From Frankia canadensis (GTDB lineage: Bacteria > Actinomycetota > Actinomycetes > Frankiales > Frankiaceae): 36,984 nucleotides of DNA. Shown in pieces: positions 24,395 to 31,752 of this stretch; within the stretch, counting starts at the first letter, position 1, and each line of letters opens with the position of its first letter. A model generated the notes under the pieces. It saw only the letters and a program-made list of their open reading frames with translations. It searched no databases and was not told the origin of the DNA. The position numbers and the translations under genes were made by a program. The DNA is taken from NCBI RefSeq assembly GCF_900197875.1, contig NZ_FZMO01000401.1:1-36984 (forward strand), written 5' to 3'.

Positions 24395-24436
24395 CCGCCC
24401 CCTCCGCCTGGCGCCCACCGGGCGCGAACGTCCCAC

Positions 24437-24483
24437 CGAGGCTCCGTGACGGAATTCCCCCCGGATTCCGTCACGGAGCCTCG
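24437..24483 (+). terminator. Strong hairpin after uppP
   Basis: Bases 24437-24455 (starting CGAGGCTCCGTGACGG) pair perfectly with 24465-24483: 19 bp around a 9-nt C-rich loop. There is no U-tract, but the position 42 bp after the uppP stop fits a terminator. Such a long perfect stem could also be a dispersed palindromic element. Confidence 0.7.
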
Positions 24484-24899
24484 ACGCATTCCGGGTCGAC
24501 CGCGGCGACGCGTATGACACGCGGGATGCCCGTCCGCGCCGGCGGTCGCGGTGTGGCGGGCCAGGCTCACCAGAACGTCAAAACTCGCGGGAAACGCGAT
24601 CGGCAGCCCCTCCTTCGAGCCATCGTCACCTTTTCGACGAAACGTAGAAGGTGGGCGCGGCAACATTTTCCGCGAGGCTGTCAACCCGACGTGATAATCG
24701 CCACGACCCAATCGCGAAAAGCCGAGGGAAAATCGATGGTGAGGGCCGCCGTACCGAGTTCCCACCGCGGGAACCGGCAATACCCCGGCCGACGTCGGAA
24801 GGGTGAGTGGAGACGGATCGCGACGACCACCGACGTGCCGGCCGGCGGGGCCACCGACCGCTGCCGCACCTTTCCGTCACCCAGTCCCGAAGGCGGGCC
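24484..24899. other. Non-coding leader region of the 2-oxoacid dehydrogenase operon
   Basis: This 416-bp stretch holds no convincing gene. It is clearly richer in A+T than the surroundings, especially 24575-24745, as expected of a promoter region. It includes the nested inverted repeats at 24627-24653. I could not settle on a -35/-10 pair. It has room for a complex regulatory leader. Confidence 0.5.
24627..24653. promoter_or_regulatory. Nested inverted repeats upstream of the E1 alpha gene
   Basis: CACCTT (24627-24632) and AAGGTG (24648-24653) form an outer inverted repeat. Inside it, TTTCGACGAAA (24632-24642) is a second, 5-1-5 repeat. It is a candidate regulator site for the operon, which is controlled by Lrp-type BkdR proteins in some bacteria. 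No regulator gene is adjacent. Confidence 0.35.
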
Positions 24900-26069
24900 A
24901 TGACCATCGTCGACGACAGCACCACCCCCGGGCTCGCCGAGCCGCCCACCGGGCACGGGCCACGCCGGGATCCGGCGCCGTTACTGCCTGATCCGCGGCC
25001 GGTGCGCGTCCTCGGCACCGACGCGGCGGCCGCCTTCGACCCCGGTCTGCTGCACGAGCTGCACCGCCAGCTGGTCCTCGGGCGCCGCTTCAACCAGCAG
25101 GCGACCACGCTGACCCGCCAGGGCCGGATCGCCGTCTACCCGGCGTCCACCGGCCAGGAGGCCTGCCAGGTCGCGGCGGCGATGGTGCTGAGCTCGCAGG
25201 ACTGGCTGTTCCCGACCTACCGGGACACCCTCGCGGTGGTCGCCCGCGGCGTCCGGCCGATCGACGCGCTCACCCTGATGCGCGGGCACGCGCACAGCGG
25301 CTACGACCCGTACACGCATCGCATCGCCCCGCTGGCGACCCCGCTGGCCACCCAGGCGGCGCACGCGGTGGGCCTCGCCCACGCGGCCCGGCTGCGCGCC
25401 GCGGCGGATCCGGCGTCGGCCGAGGACCTGGTCGCGCTCGCGCTCGTCGGCGACGGCGCCACCAGCGAGGGCGACTTCCACGAGGCGCTCAACTTCGCCG
25501 GTGTGCTCGGCGCGCCGGTGGTGTTCCTCGTCCAGAACAACGGCTACGCGATCTCCGTGCCGCTCGCCCGCCAGTCCGCCGCGCCGACGCTCGCCCACAA
25601 GGCCGTCGGGTACGGGATCGTCGGGCGCCTCGTCGACGGCAACGACGTGCTCGCCGTGCACCGCGTCCTGTCCGAGGCCGTGGCGCACGCCCGCGCCGGC
25701 CGCGGCCCGGTGCTCGTCGAGGCGATCACCTACCGGCTGGAGGCGCACACCAACGCCGACGACGCGAGCCGCTACCGCCCGGCCGGCGAGGTCGACGCCT
25801 GGCGCGCCCGCGACCCGGTGACGCTGTTCGAACGGCACCTGCGCGACGTCGGCCTGCTCGACGACGCCCGCGCCGACGCGGTGGCGCGGGCCGCGGAGGA
25901 GCTCGCCGCGCACATCCGCGCCCAGTTCGACGCCGCCCCGGCCCCCGACCCCGGCTCGCTGTTCGAGCACGTCTACGCCCAGCCCACCGCGCAGCTGCGC
26001 GAGCAGGCCGCCGACCTCGCGGCCCGGCTGGCCCTCGAGGCCGACGGCACCGACGGAGGTGCCGCGTGA
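24900..26069 (+). CDS. bkdA: Branched-chain 2-oxoacid dehydrogenase E1 component, alpha subunit
   Basis: The product of 389 aa is the TPP-dependent E1 alpha subunit. The TPP/Mg motif begins GDGATSEGDFHEALNFAGV (from G184) and ends LVQNNGYAIS. The phosphorylation-loop analogue reads YRLEAHTNADDASRYR, the form typical of branched-chain rather than pyruvate dehydrogenases. WLFPTYRD and PLATQAAHAVGLAHA are also conserved. With E1 beta it decarboxylates 2-oxo acids from valine, leucine or isoleucine and loads the acyl group on E2. The ATG at 24900 is preceded by AAGGCGGG; a longer frame upstream lacks family sequence. The next gene overlaps its stop by 4 bp. Pyruvate as substrate cannot be excluded. 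Confidence 0.88.
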   Translation: MTIVDDSTTPGLAEPPTGHGPRRDPAPLLPDPRPVRVLGTDAAAAFDPGLLHELHRQLVLGRRFNQQATTLTRQGRIAVYPASTGQEACQVAAAMVLSSQDWLFPTYRDTLAVVARGVRPIDALTLMRGHAHSGYDPYTHRIAPLATPLATQAAHAVGLAHAARLRAAADPASAEDLVALALVGDGATSEGDFHEALNFAGVLGAPVVFLVQNNGYAISVPLARQSAAPTLAHKAVGYGIVGRLVDGNDVLAVHRVLSEAVAHARAGRGPVLVEAITYRLEAHTNADDASRYRPAGEVDAWRARDPVTLFERHLRDVGLLDDARADAVARAAEELAAHIRAQFDAAPAPDPGSLFEHVYAQPTAQLREQAADLAARLALEADGTDGGAA

Positions 26070-27103
26070 GCGCGACGACGACACGCAGGACGACAGGCCC
26101 GACGACGAGCGGCACGACCATGGTGGCGGCGCTGAACGCGGCGCTGCGCGACGCCATGGCCGCCGATCCCGCGGTGCACGTCCTCGGCGAGGACGTGGGC
26201 TCGCTCGGCGGCGTCTTCCGGGTCACCGACGGCCTGAGCGCGCAGTTCGGCGAGCGGCGCTGCCTGGACACGCCGCTGGCGGAGGCCGGCATCCTCGGCA
26301 CCGCGATCGGCATGGCCATGTACGGGCTGCGGCCGGTCGTGGAGATGCAGTTCGACGCGTTCGCCTACCCGGCGTTCGAGCAGCTCGTGTCGCACGTGGC
26401 GAAGATGCGTAACCGCACCGGCGGGCGGATGGGCCTGCCGATCACGATCCGGGTGCCCTACGGCGGCGGTGTCGGCGGCGTCGAGCACCACAGCGACTCC
26501 AGCGAGGCGTACTACGCGCACACCCCCGGCCTGCACGTCGTCACGCCGGCCACCGTCGCCGACGCCTACGGCCTGCTGCGCGCGGCGATCGCGTCCGACG
26601 ACCCGGTGGTCTTCCTGGAACCGAAGCGGCTGTACTGGTCCACCGAGCCCGATCCGATCGCCGAGGCGGGCGCCACAGGCGCGGGCGAGGTGGCGCCGAT
26701 CGGGCAGGCGGTGGTACGCCGTGCGGGCACCTCGGCGACGCTGCTGACCTACGGGCCGTCGCTGCCGGTCTGCCTCGACGCGGCGCGCGCCGCCGAGGAC
26801 GAGGGCCTCGACCTGGCCGTGGTGGACCTGCGCTCGCTGGTGCCGTTCGACGACGAGACCGTCTGCGCGGCGGTGCGGGCCACCGGGCGCGCCGTCGTCG
26901 TGCACGAGGCGAGCGGGTTCGGCGGGGTCGGCGCGGAGATCGCCGCCCGGGTGAGCGAGCGCTGTTTCCATCACCTCGCCGCGCCTGTGCTGCGGGTCAC
27001 CGGCTACGACATCCCCTACCCGCCGCCGATGCTCGAGAAGCACCATCTGCCCAGCGTCGACCGCGTCCTCGACGCGGTCGCCCGGCTCCAGTGGGAGGCG
27101 TGA
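26066..27103 (+). CDS. bkdB: Branched-chain 2-oxoacid dehydrogenase E1 component, beta subunit
   Basis: The product of 345 aa is the E1 beta partner. VHVLGEDVGSLGGVFRVTDG, RCLDTPLAEAGILGTAIGMA and EMQFDAFAYPAFEQLVSHVA are the usual beta-subunit blocks. RVPYGGGVGGVEHHSDSSEA follows, and the C-terminal domain has VVDLRSLVPFDDETV. It completes the TPP site and the alpha2beta2 tetramer. The start GTG at 26066 lies in a GTGA overlap with the alpha-subunit stop, with GGAGG 7 nt upstream, showing translational coupling. The first 18 residues are a Thr-rich extension. Confidence 0.9.
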   Translation: MSATTTRRTTGPTTSGTTMVAALNAALRDAMAADPAVHVLGEDVGSLGGVFRVTDGLSAQFGERRCLDTPLAEAGILGTAIGMAMYGLRPVVEMQFDAFAYPAFEQLVSHVAKMRNRTGGRMGLPITIRVPYGGGVGGVEHHSDSSEAYYAHTPGLHVVTPATVADAYGLLRAAIASDDPVVFLEPKRLYWSTEPDPIAEAGATGAGEVAPIGQAVVRRAGTSATLLTYGPSLPVCLDAARAAEDEGLDLAVVDLRSLVPFDDETVCAAVRATGRAVVVHEASGFGGVGAEIAARVSERCFHHLAAPVLRVTGYDIPYPPPMLEKHHLPSVDRVLDAVARLQWEA

Positions 27104-27108
27104 GCCCC

Positions 27109-28497
27109 GTGGCACCCGTGCGTGCATTCGCCCTGCCCGACCTGGGCGAGGGCCTGACGTCCGCCGAGATCGTCCGCTGGCTGGTGGAGGTCGGCGACGT
27201 CATCACCATCGACCAGCCGGTCGCCGAGGTGGAGACCGCGAAGGCCGTCGTCGAGGTCCCCTGCCCGTACGCGGGGGTGGTGACGGCCCTGGCCGGGCCG
27301 GCGGGCACCACCGTCCCGGTCGGCACTCCCCTGATCGCGGTGAGCGCGGGAGAGCCAGGCGACGTCGAGGCCGTGGTCTCCTCGGCCGCGATCTCCTCGG
27401 CCGCGGCGACCACCGAACCGAGCCCGCGCGCGGGCAACATCCTGGTCGGCTACGGCCCGGCCGAGCCGGAGCTGCCGCGCTCCCGCCGCCGGCGCCCAAC
27501 CCCCGCTCCCGCTCCCGCTCCCGGCGCGGGCAGCGGCAGGATCCCGGCTCCCCGGGACGAGGCGGCCCCGTCCGGTCCGCACGCCGCCCCGCCACGGCCA
27601 GGCAGCCGGGCCGCGGGCAGCGTCGCGGTGGTGTCGCCGCTGGTGCGGCGGCTCGCCCGCGACCACGGCGTCGACCTGCGCACGCTGCGCGGCAGCGGCC
27701 CGGGCGGTCTGATCACCCGCCGGGACGTGCAGACCTCGATCACCGGCGCGGTCCCCGGCACGGACGCCGGCCCCGGCACCGGGACGTCCCTCGACGGGGA
27801 GGTGGAGGCGTTCGACGCGGTGCGGCGGCGGGCCGCACGGGCGTTCAGCCGCAGCCGCGGCGAGGTGCCCGACGCCACCTGCTGGGTGGATGCCGACGCC
27901 ACCGCCCTGCTCGCCGCCCGCGACACCCTCAACGCCGGCGGCGCCGAAGTGCGCATCGGGGTCCTGGCACTGCTCGCCCGGATGTGCGTTGCGGCGCTGC
28001 TGCGGGCTCCCGAGCTCAACTCGTCCGTCGTCACCGACGCGTCCGGCCAGGCCAGCGGGCTGCGCCGCCACGGCGCCGTGCACCTCGGCTTCGCGGCGCA
28101 GACCCCGCGGGGGCTCGCCGTCCCGGTCGTGCGCGACGCCCACCGGCGCGACACCGCCGGCCTCGCCGCCGAGATCGCCCGGCTGACCGCGGCCGCGCGG
28201 GCCGGCCGGCTCACCCCGGCCGAGCTGACCGGCGGCACGTTCACCCTGAACAACTACGGCGTGTTCGGCGTCGACGGCGCGGCGCCGATCATCAACCATC
28301 CGGAGACGTCGATGCTCGGCGTCGGGCGGATCGTCCCCCGGCCGTGGGTGGTCGACGGCGCGCTCGCGGTGCGCCGCGTCGTCCAGCTGTCGTTCACGTT
28401 CGACCACCGGGTCTGCGACGGCGCCACCGCGGGCGCGTTCCTGCGCTTCGTCGCCGACGCCGTCGAGGATCCCACCGCGCTGCTGCGCCACCTCTGA
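27109..28497 (+). CDS. bkdC: Branched-chain 2-oxoacid dehydrogenase E2 (lipoamide acyltransferase)
   Basis: The product of 462 aa has three domains. The lipoyl domain (4-80) carries the lipoylated Lys45 in VETAKAVVEV. A Pro/Ala/Arg-rich linker leads to the E1/E3-binding domain (VSPLVRRLARDHGVDLRTLR, then GSGPGGLITRRDV, about 173-210). A second linker leads to the catalytic domain, ending in FDHRVCDGATAG with His433 and Asp437. It moves the acyl group from E1 to CoA. Only one lipoyl domain is present. The GTG at 27109 is preferred because GGAGG is 10 nt upstream; a GTG at 27100 overlapping the E1 beta stop is too close to it. No E3 gene follows, so lipoamide dehydrogenase must come from elsewhere. 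Confidence 0.9.
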   Translation: MAPVRAFALPDLGEGLTSAEIVRWLVEVGDVITIDQPVAEVETAKAVVEVPCPYAGVVTALAGPAGTTVPVGTPLIAVSAGEPGDVEAVVSSAAISSAAATTEPSPRAGNILVGYGPAEPELPRSRRRRPTPAPAPAPGAGSGRIPAPRDEAAPSGPHAAPPRPGSRAAGSVAVVSPLVRRLARDHGVDLRTLRGSGPGGLITRRDVQTSITGAVPGTDAGPGTGTSLDGEVEAFDAVRRRAARAFSRSRGEVPDATCWVDADATALLAARDTLNAGGAEVRIGVLALLARMCVAALLRAPELNSSVVTDASGQASGLRRHGAVHLGFAAQTPRGLAVPVVRDAHRRDTAGLAAEIARLTAAARAGRLTPAELTGGTFTLNNYGVFGVDGAAPIINHPETSMLGVGRIVPRPWVVDGALAVRRVVQLSFTFDHRVCDGATAGAFLRFVADAVEDPTALLRHL

Positions 28498-28580
28498 TCA
28501 CCCGCCGCAACCCCTCCTTCCGCTGACTGCCTCCTTTTCGCGGCGCCGACGGTGCCGCCCGATCCACGAGGAGGTCTGCC

Positions 28581-29633
28581 GTGACCGTCCGGGCCCGCTA
28601 CACCTATCTCGGCCCCGAGGGCACGTTCACCGAGGCCGCGCTGCGCACGCTGCCCGAGGCGGCGGACGGCGAGCTGATACCCGCCGCCTCCGTCGCGGCG
28701 GCGCTCGACGCGGTACGCCGCGGCGACGCGGCCGGCGCGCTGGTACCGATCGAGAACTCCGTCGAGGGCGCGGTCACCACCACGCTCGACGAACTCGCCA
28801 CCGGCAGCCCGTTGATGATCTACCGCGAGGTGGTGCTGCCGATCAGCTTCGCCCTGCTGGTCCGCCCGGGCACGACCCTCGACGACGTCAAGACCGTCAC
28901 CGGCCACCCGGTCGCACAGGCGCAGGTGCGACGCTGGCTCGCGGCGAACCTGCCGCATGCCGAATGGGAATCCGCGTCGTCGAACGGCGAGGGCGCCCGG
29001 CTGGTCCGCGACGGGCGCTACGACTGCGCGTTCGCCGGCGCGTTCGCGGCGGCGCCCTACGGCCTGGACGCGCTGGTCACCGACATCAACGACACCGCCG
29101 GGGCGACGACCCGCTTCGTGCTGGCCGGCCGGCCCGGGCGCATCACCGCGCCGACGAGTGCCGACAAGACGTCCATCGTGGCCTGGCTCGACGACGACCA
29201 TCCGGGCGCGCTGCTGGAGCTGCTGCGGGAGTGGGCGGTGCGTGGGGTGACCCTGATGCGGGTCGAGTCGCGGCCGACCGGCGAGGGGCTCGGCCAGTAC
29301 TGCTTCTCCATCGACGCGGAGGGACACGCCCGCGACCGCGCGGTCGGCGAGGCGCTGATGGGCGTGTACCGGCGGTGCCCGAAGGTCCGCTTCCTGGGCT
29401 CCTACCCGCGCGCCGGGGCCGAGGCCAGCACCGATGCGGGCCCTGTCGCCGGCCGGCCGGATCGCACCGTGGGGCATCCGACGGCGGCGGGCGGCAGGTT
29501 CGTCGAGGCGGCCGACTGGCTCGGCCGCTGCCTGGACGGGGTCAGCGGGTCCGACCGGGTGGGCCGCGCGCATCGGGCGCCCCGGCCGCGGCGGGCGGAC
29601 CGGATGGACGGGGTGGCCGGAAGCGGGCGATGA
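28581..29633 (+). CDS. pheA: Prephenate dehydratase
   Basis: The product of 350 aa is a monofunctional prephenate dehydratase, the step to phenylpyruvate in phenylalanine synthesis. The catalytic domain (6-185) has YLGPEGTFTEAAL, VPIENSVEGAV and the TRF motif at 177-179 (ATTRFVLAGR). The ACT domain (about 196-275) carries ESRP at 229-232, the phenylalanine-binding signature for feedback inhibition. About 75 residues after the ACT domain are Arg/Gly/Asp-rich and not part of the family. The GTG at 28581 has GAGGAGG 5 nt upstream. It begins 83 bp after the E2 stop on the same strand and could be cotranscribed. Confidence 0.93.
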   Translation: MTVRARYTYLGPEGTFTEAALRTLPEAADGELIPAASVAAALDAVRRGDAAGALVPIENSVEGAVTTTLDELATGSPLMIYREVVLPISFALLVRPGTTLDDVKTVTGHPVAQAQVRRWLAANLPHAEWESASSNGEGARLVRDGRYDCAFAGAFAAAPYGLDALVTDINDTAGATTRFVLAGRPGRITAPTSADKTSIVAWLDDDHPGALLELLREWAVRGVTLMRVESRPTGEGLGQYCFSIDAEGHARDRAVGEALMGVYRRCPKVRFLGSYPRAGAEASTDAGPVAGRPDRTVGHPTAAGGRFVEAADWLGRCLDGVSGSDRVGRAHRAPRPRRADRMDGVAGSGR

Positions 29634-29653
29634 GGGCGATTCGCCACGCCCCG

Positions 29654-29682
29654 TAGTCTGCTTGTGAGCCGTTCACGAACGG
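29654..29682 (+). promoter_or_regulatory. -10 box and inverted repeat upstream of the ParA-like gene
   Basis: TAGTCT (29654-29659) is a plausible -10. CCGTTCACGAACGG (29669-29682), a 6-2-6 inverted repeat, lies just downstream, where a repressor would block initiation. The ParA-like start is 72 bp beyond it. Confidence 0.4.
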
Positions 29683-29754
29683 GACGTCCGTCCGGCCACA
29701 CAGGAATGGCGACTTCCGCGAACGGGCGGACGTGCGCCCGGGAGCGAGGATGCG

Positions 29755-30744
29755 GTGAAGGTCGTGGCGATCGCCAGCTACAAGGGCGGGGTGGGCAAGA
29801 CCACCCTCACGGCCAACATCGGCGCGGCCATCGCACGGCTGGGCAAGCGGGTGCTGATGATCGACCTGGATCCGCAGGCGAACCTGACGTTCTCGTTCTA
29901 CCCGGCGGAGGTGTGGCGCCTCGAGCTCGCCGACCAGCGCCGCACCGTCAAGGCGTGGTTCGAGAGCTGGCGGCCGGACACGACGCCGCCGCCGCTGGCC
30001 GGCTATGTCACCACCCCGCCGACCGCGGCCGAGGTGATCGCCCCGGGCGGCGGCCGCCTCGACCTGCTCGCCTCCCACCTGGCGCTGGGCGACGTCGAGA
30101 TGGACCTCACCGCTCGTCTCGGCGGCGCGCAGGCCCACCGCTCGACCCGGCACTACTTCGAGGTCTACGAGCGGCTCGCGACCGGGCTCGCGTCCTTCGA
30201 CGCCCAGCCCTACGGCGCCCGCCCCTACGACCTGGTCGTGATCGACTGCCCGCCGCACTTCGGCGTCGTGACGCGGGCCGCGATCGCCGCCTGCGACCAC
30301 GTGCTCGTCCCCGCCCGCCCGGACCTGCTGTCGACGCTCGGCGTCGAGCATCTGCTCGGCAAGATCGGCCGGTTCGTCTGGGAGTACAACCGGGTCGGGG
30401 AGTTGCAGTCCGGCGTGCATCCGGCGGTCAAGCGGCTCGACCCGCGGGTGCTCGGCGTCGTGTTCATGATGGTCCAGTACTACCGGGGCCGGCCGACGAG
30501 CTTCCTGCGCCGCCACATCGACCAGATCACCGAGCTCGGTGTGCCGACGTTCACGTCGATGATCCGCTCCAGCCACCGGTCCTTCGCCGGCACCGGGGAC
30601 GCGTACCTGCCCGCCGTGCTCTCCCCCGACACCCCCTACGACGTGGCCTGCGAGCTCGTCGACCTGGTGGAGGAGTTCCTGCGCCGTCTCGGCGCCTCCG
30701 GCCTCGGCGAGGGCGGCATCGGCGACTGGCGCGGCGAGATCTGA
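29755..30744 (+). CDS. ParA/Soj-family ATPase
   Basis: The product of 329 aa is a deviant Walker ATPase. The P-loop KGGVGKTT (10-17) has the signature Lys, followed by VLMIDLDPQANLTFSFYP (switch I) and YDLVVIDCPPHFGVVTR (Walker B and switch II). Such proteins move DNA or large protein cargo by ATP-driven dimerisation. No parB, parS or cargo gene is beside it, so it is unlikely to be the chromosomal partition gene. Members of this subgroup have an insertion (about 45-85 here) after switch I. The GTG at 29755 is preceded by GCGAGGA. Its role is unknown. Confidence 0.83.
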   Translation: MKVVAIASYKGGVGKTTLTANIGAAIARLGKRVLMIDLDPQANLTFSFYPAEVWRLELADQRRTVKAWFESWRPDTTPPPLAGYVTTPPTAAEVIAPGGGRLDLLASHLALGDVEMDLTARLGGAQAHRSTRHYFEVYERLATGLASFDAQPYGARPYDLVVIDCPPHFGVVTRAAIAACDHVLVPARPDLLSTLGVEHLLGKIGRFVWEYNRVGELQSGVHPAVKRLDPRVLGVVFMMVQYYRGRPTSFLRRHIDQITELGVPTFTSMIRSSHRSFAGTGDAYLPAVLSPDTPYDVACELVDLVEEFLRRLGASGLGEGGIGDWRGEI

Positions 30745-30830
30745 GCCGCGCGCCCCGCTACCAGCGTCGACGAGCCAGCGCCTGAACCAGCTGGGCGCAT
30801 CTACCGTCGCGCGCCCCGTCCCGCCGCGGC

Positions 30831-30850
30831 GAGGCGAGGCGAGGCGAGGC
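30831..30850. repeat. Pentanucleotide repeat GAGGC x4
   Basis: Four perfect tandem copies of GAGGC lie in the 242-bp gap between the ParA-like gene and the VHL-like gene. The gap also has TACGAT (30882-30887), a possible -10. Slippage could change repeat number; the effect, if any, is unknown. Confidence 0.6.
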
Positions 30851-30986
30851 AAGCGACGCTCATCACCCGTCATGTACCGGGTACGATGCGTGCAGATCCC
30901 GCCAGGTCGACCGATGTCCGGGCAGGACCGCACATCCGGTGGGCCTGACCGTCCGCGGCGGCGCCGGATCATGGGTTGGGGGACCT

Positions 30987-31613
30987 GTGAGCAGTGACTC
31001 CGGTGGTGGCAGCGGCGGTCTGCTGGGCAGCCGACACGTCGCCTTCTGGACGGTGCTCACGGGCGTCATCACCGTCCTCACCCTTGGCGTGGGCCTCACG
31101 GCCAGACTGACGTCGGGACCAGCCCGGCCGACCCCGTCTCCGACCGTGCAGCCCCCGCCCACGCCCAGCCCGACGCCGACGCCGGTGGCGACGACGGACG
31201 CTCCGACCGGGACGCCGAGCGGCAGCGATCCGCCGAACTCCACGGAGAGCCCGGACGATGGCGAGACCCCGACGCGGCGTCCGGCACCGCCGTCTCCCGC
31301 GGGCGTCGCCGCGCTGCGGTACACCTTCGCCGGCGCGAGCGAGTATCCGTGCTCGGCCGAGGGACGGCTGCGGTCGCTGTTCGGGGCGCCCGTCTCCCTC
31401 GTCCTCGCCAACGGCAGCTCGCAGCCGGTGCAGCTCTATTACCTGGACGCGGTGGGAAACCGGATCGCGCAGGCCACTGTTCCTCCCGGGCGGCGCTACT
31501 CGGTGTCCACCCACCTCGGTGATGCCTGGCTCGCCGCGACGGCGCAGGCGGACTGCATCGGGATCTTCGCCCTGCGTGCCAACAGTGTCGTCCAGTTCGT
31601 CGACGGGAGCTGA
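30987..31613 (+). CDS. Membrane-anchored protein with VHL-beta-like domain
   Basis: The product of 208 aa begins with a short Gly/Ser-rich cytoplasmic stretch, one membrane segment (about 18-40, HVAFWTVLTGVITVLTLGVG) and a long Pro/Thr/Ser linker (45-105), which places the C-terminus outside. Residues about 127-195 resemble the beta domain of von Hippel-Lindau protein: SLVLANGSSQPVQLYYLDAV, then VPPGRRYSVSTHLGDAWLAA (compare the N-x-S…L-x-W-L…PG…T-x-x-G-x-x-W pattern). Cys122 and Cys190 could pair. Bacterial VHL-beta proteins are known but uncharacterised. The GTG at 30987 is chosen because TTGGGGGA is just upstream. The last codons are in a tandem duplication. Confidence 0.65.
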   Translation: MSSDSGGGSGGLLGSRHVAFWTVLTGVITVLTLGVGLTARLTSGPARPTPSPTVQPPPTPSPTPTPVATTDAPTGTPSGSDPPNSTESPDDGETPTRRPAPPSPAGVAALRYTFAGASEYPCSAEGRLRSLFGAPVSLVLANGSSQPVQLYYLDAVGNRIAQATVPPGRRYSVSTHLGDAWLAATAQADCIGIFALRANSVVQFVDGS

Positions 31614-31630
31614 GATCGACGGGAGCTGAG
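31600..31630. repeat. Tandem duplication over the stop codon of the VHL-like gene
   Basis: TCGACGGGAGCTGAG occurs at 31600-31614 and 31616-31630, separated by one A. The first copy encodes the C-terminus and stop; the second lies just after it. It is a recent 16-bp duplication without effect on the protein. Confidence 0.7.
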
Positions 31631-31670
31631 GCGGCGACCGCGACGCCGACGCGGCGGCGAACGGCATTCC

Positions 31671-31699
31671 TTGCGCCACGATCCGGAAGTCCCTACGTT
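31671..31699 (+). promoter_or_regulatory. Promoter of fprA
   Basis: TTGCGC (31671-31676) and TACGTT (31694-31699) are 17 bp apart, a good sigma-70-type pair. The start codon is about 47 nt after the predicted transcription start. Confidence 0.5.
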
Positions 31700-31752
31700 G
31701 AGGGCGCGTGGTCGGCGCCACACATGTCGGGAGGACGACGGAAGGCGGGCTC

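Noticed and set aside
30831..30850. GAGGC repeat as a CRISPR or phase-variation tract
   Set aside because: Four 5-bp units with no spacers, and not inside a coding region or clear promoter spacer.
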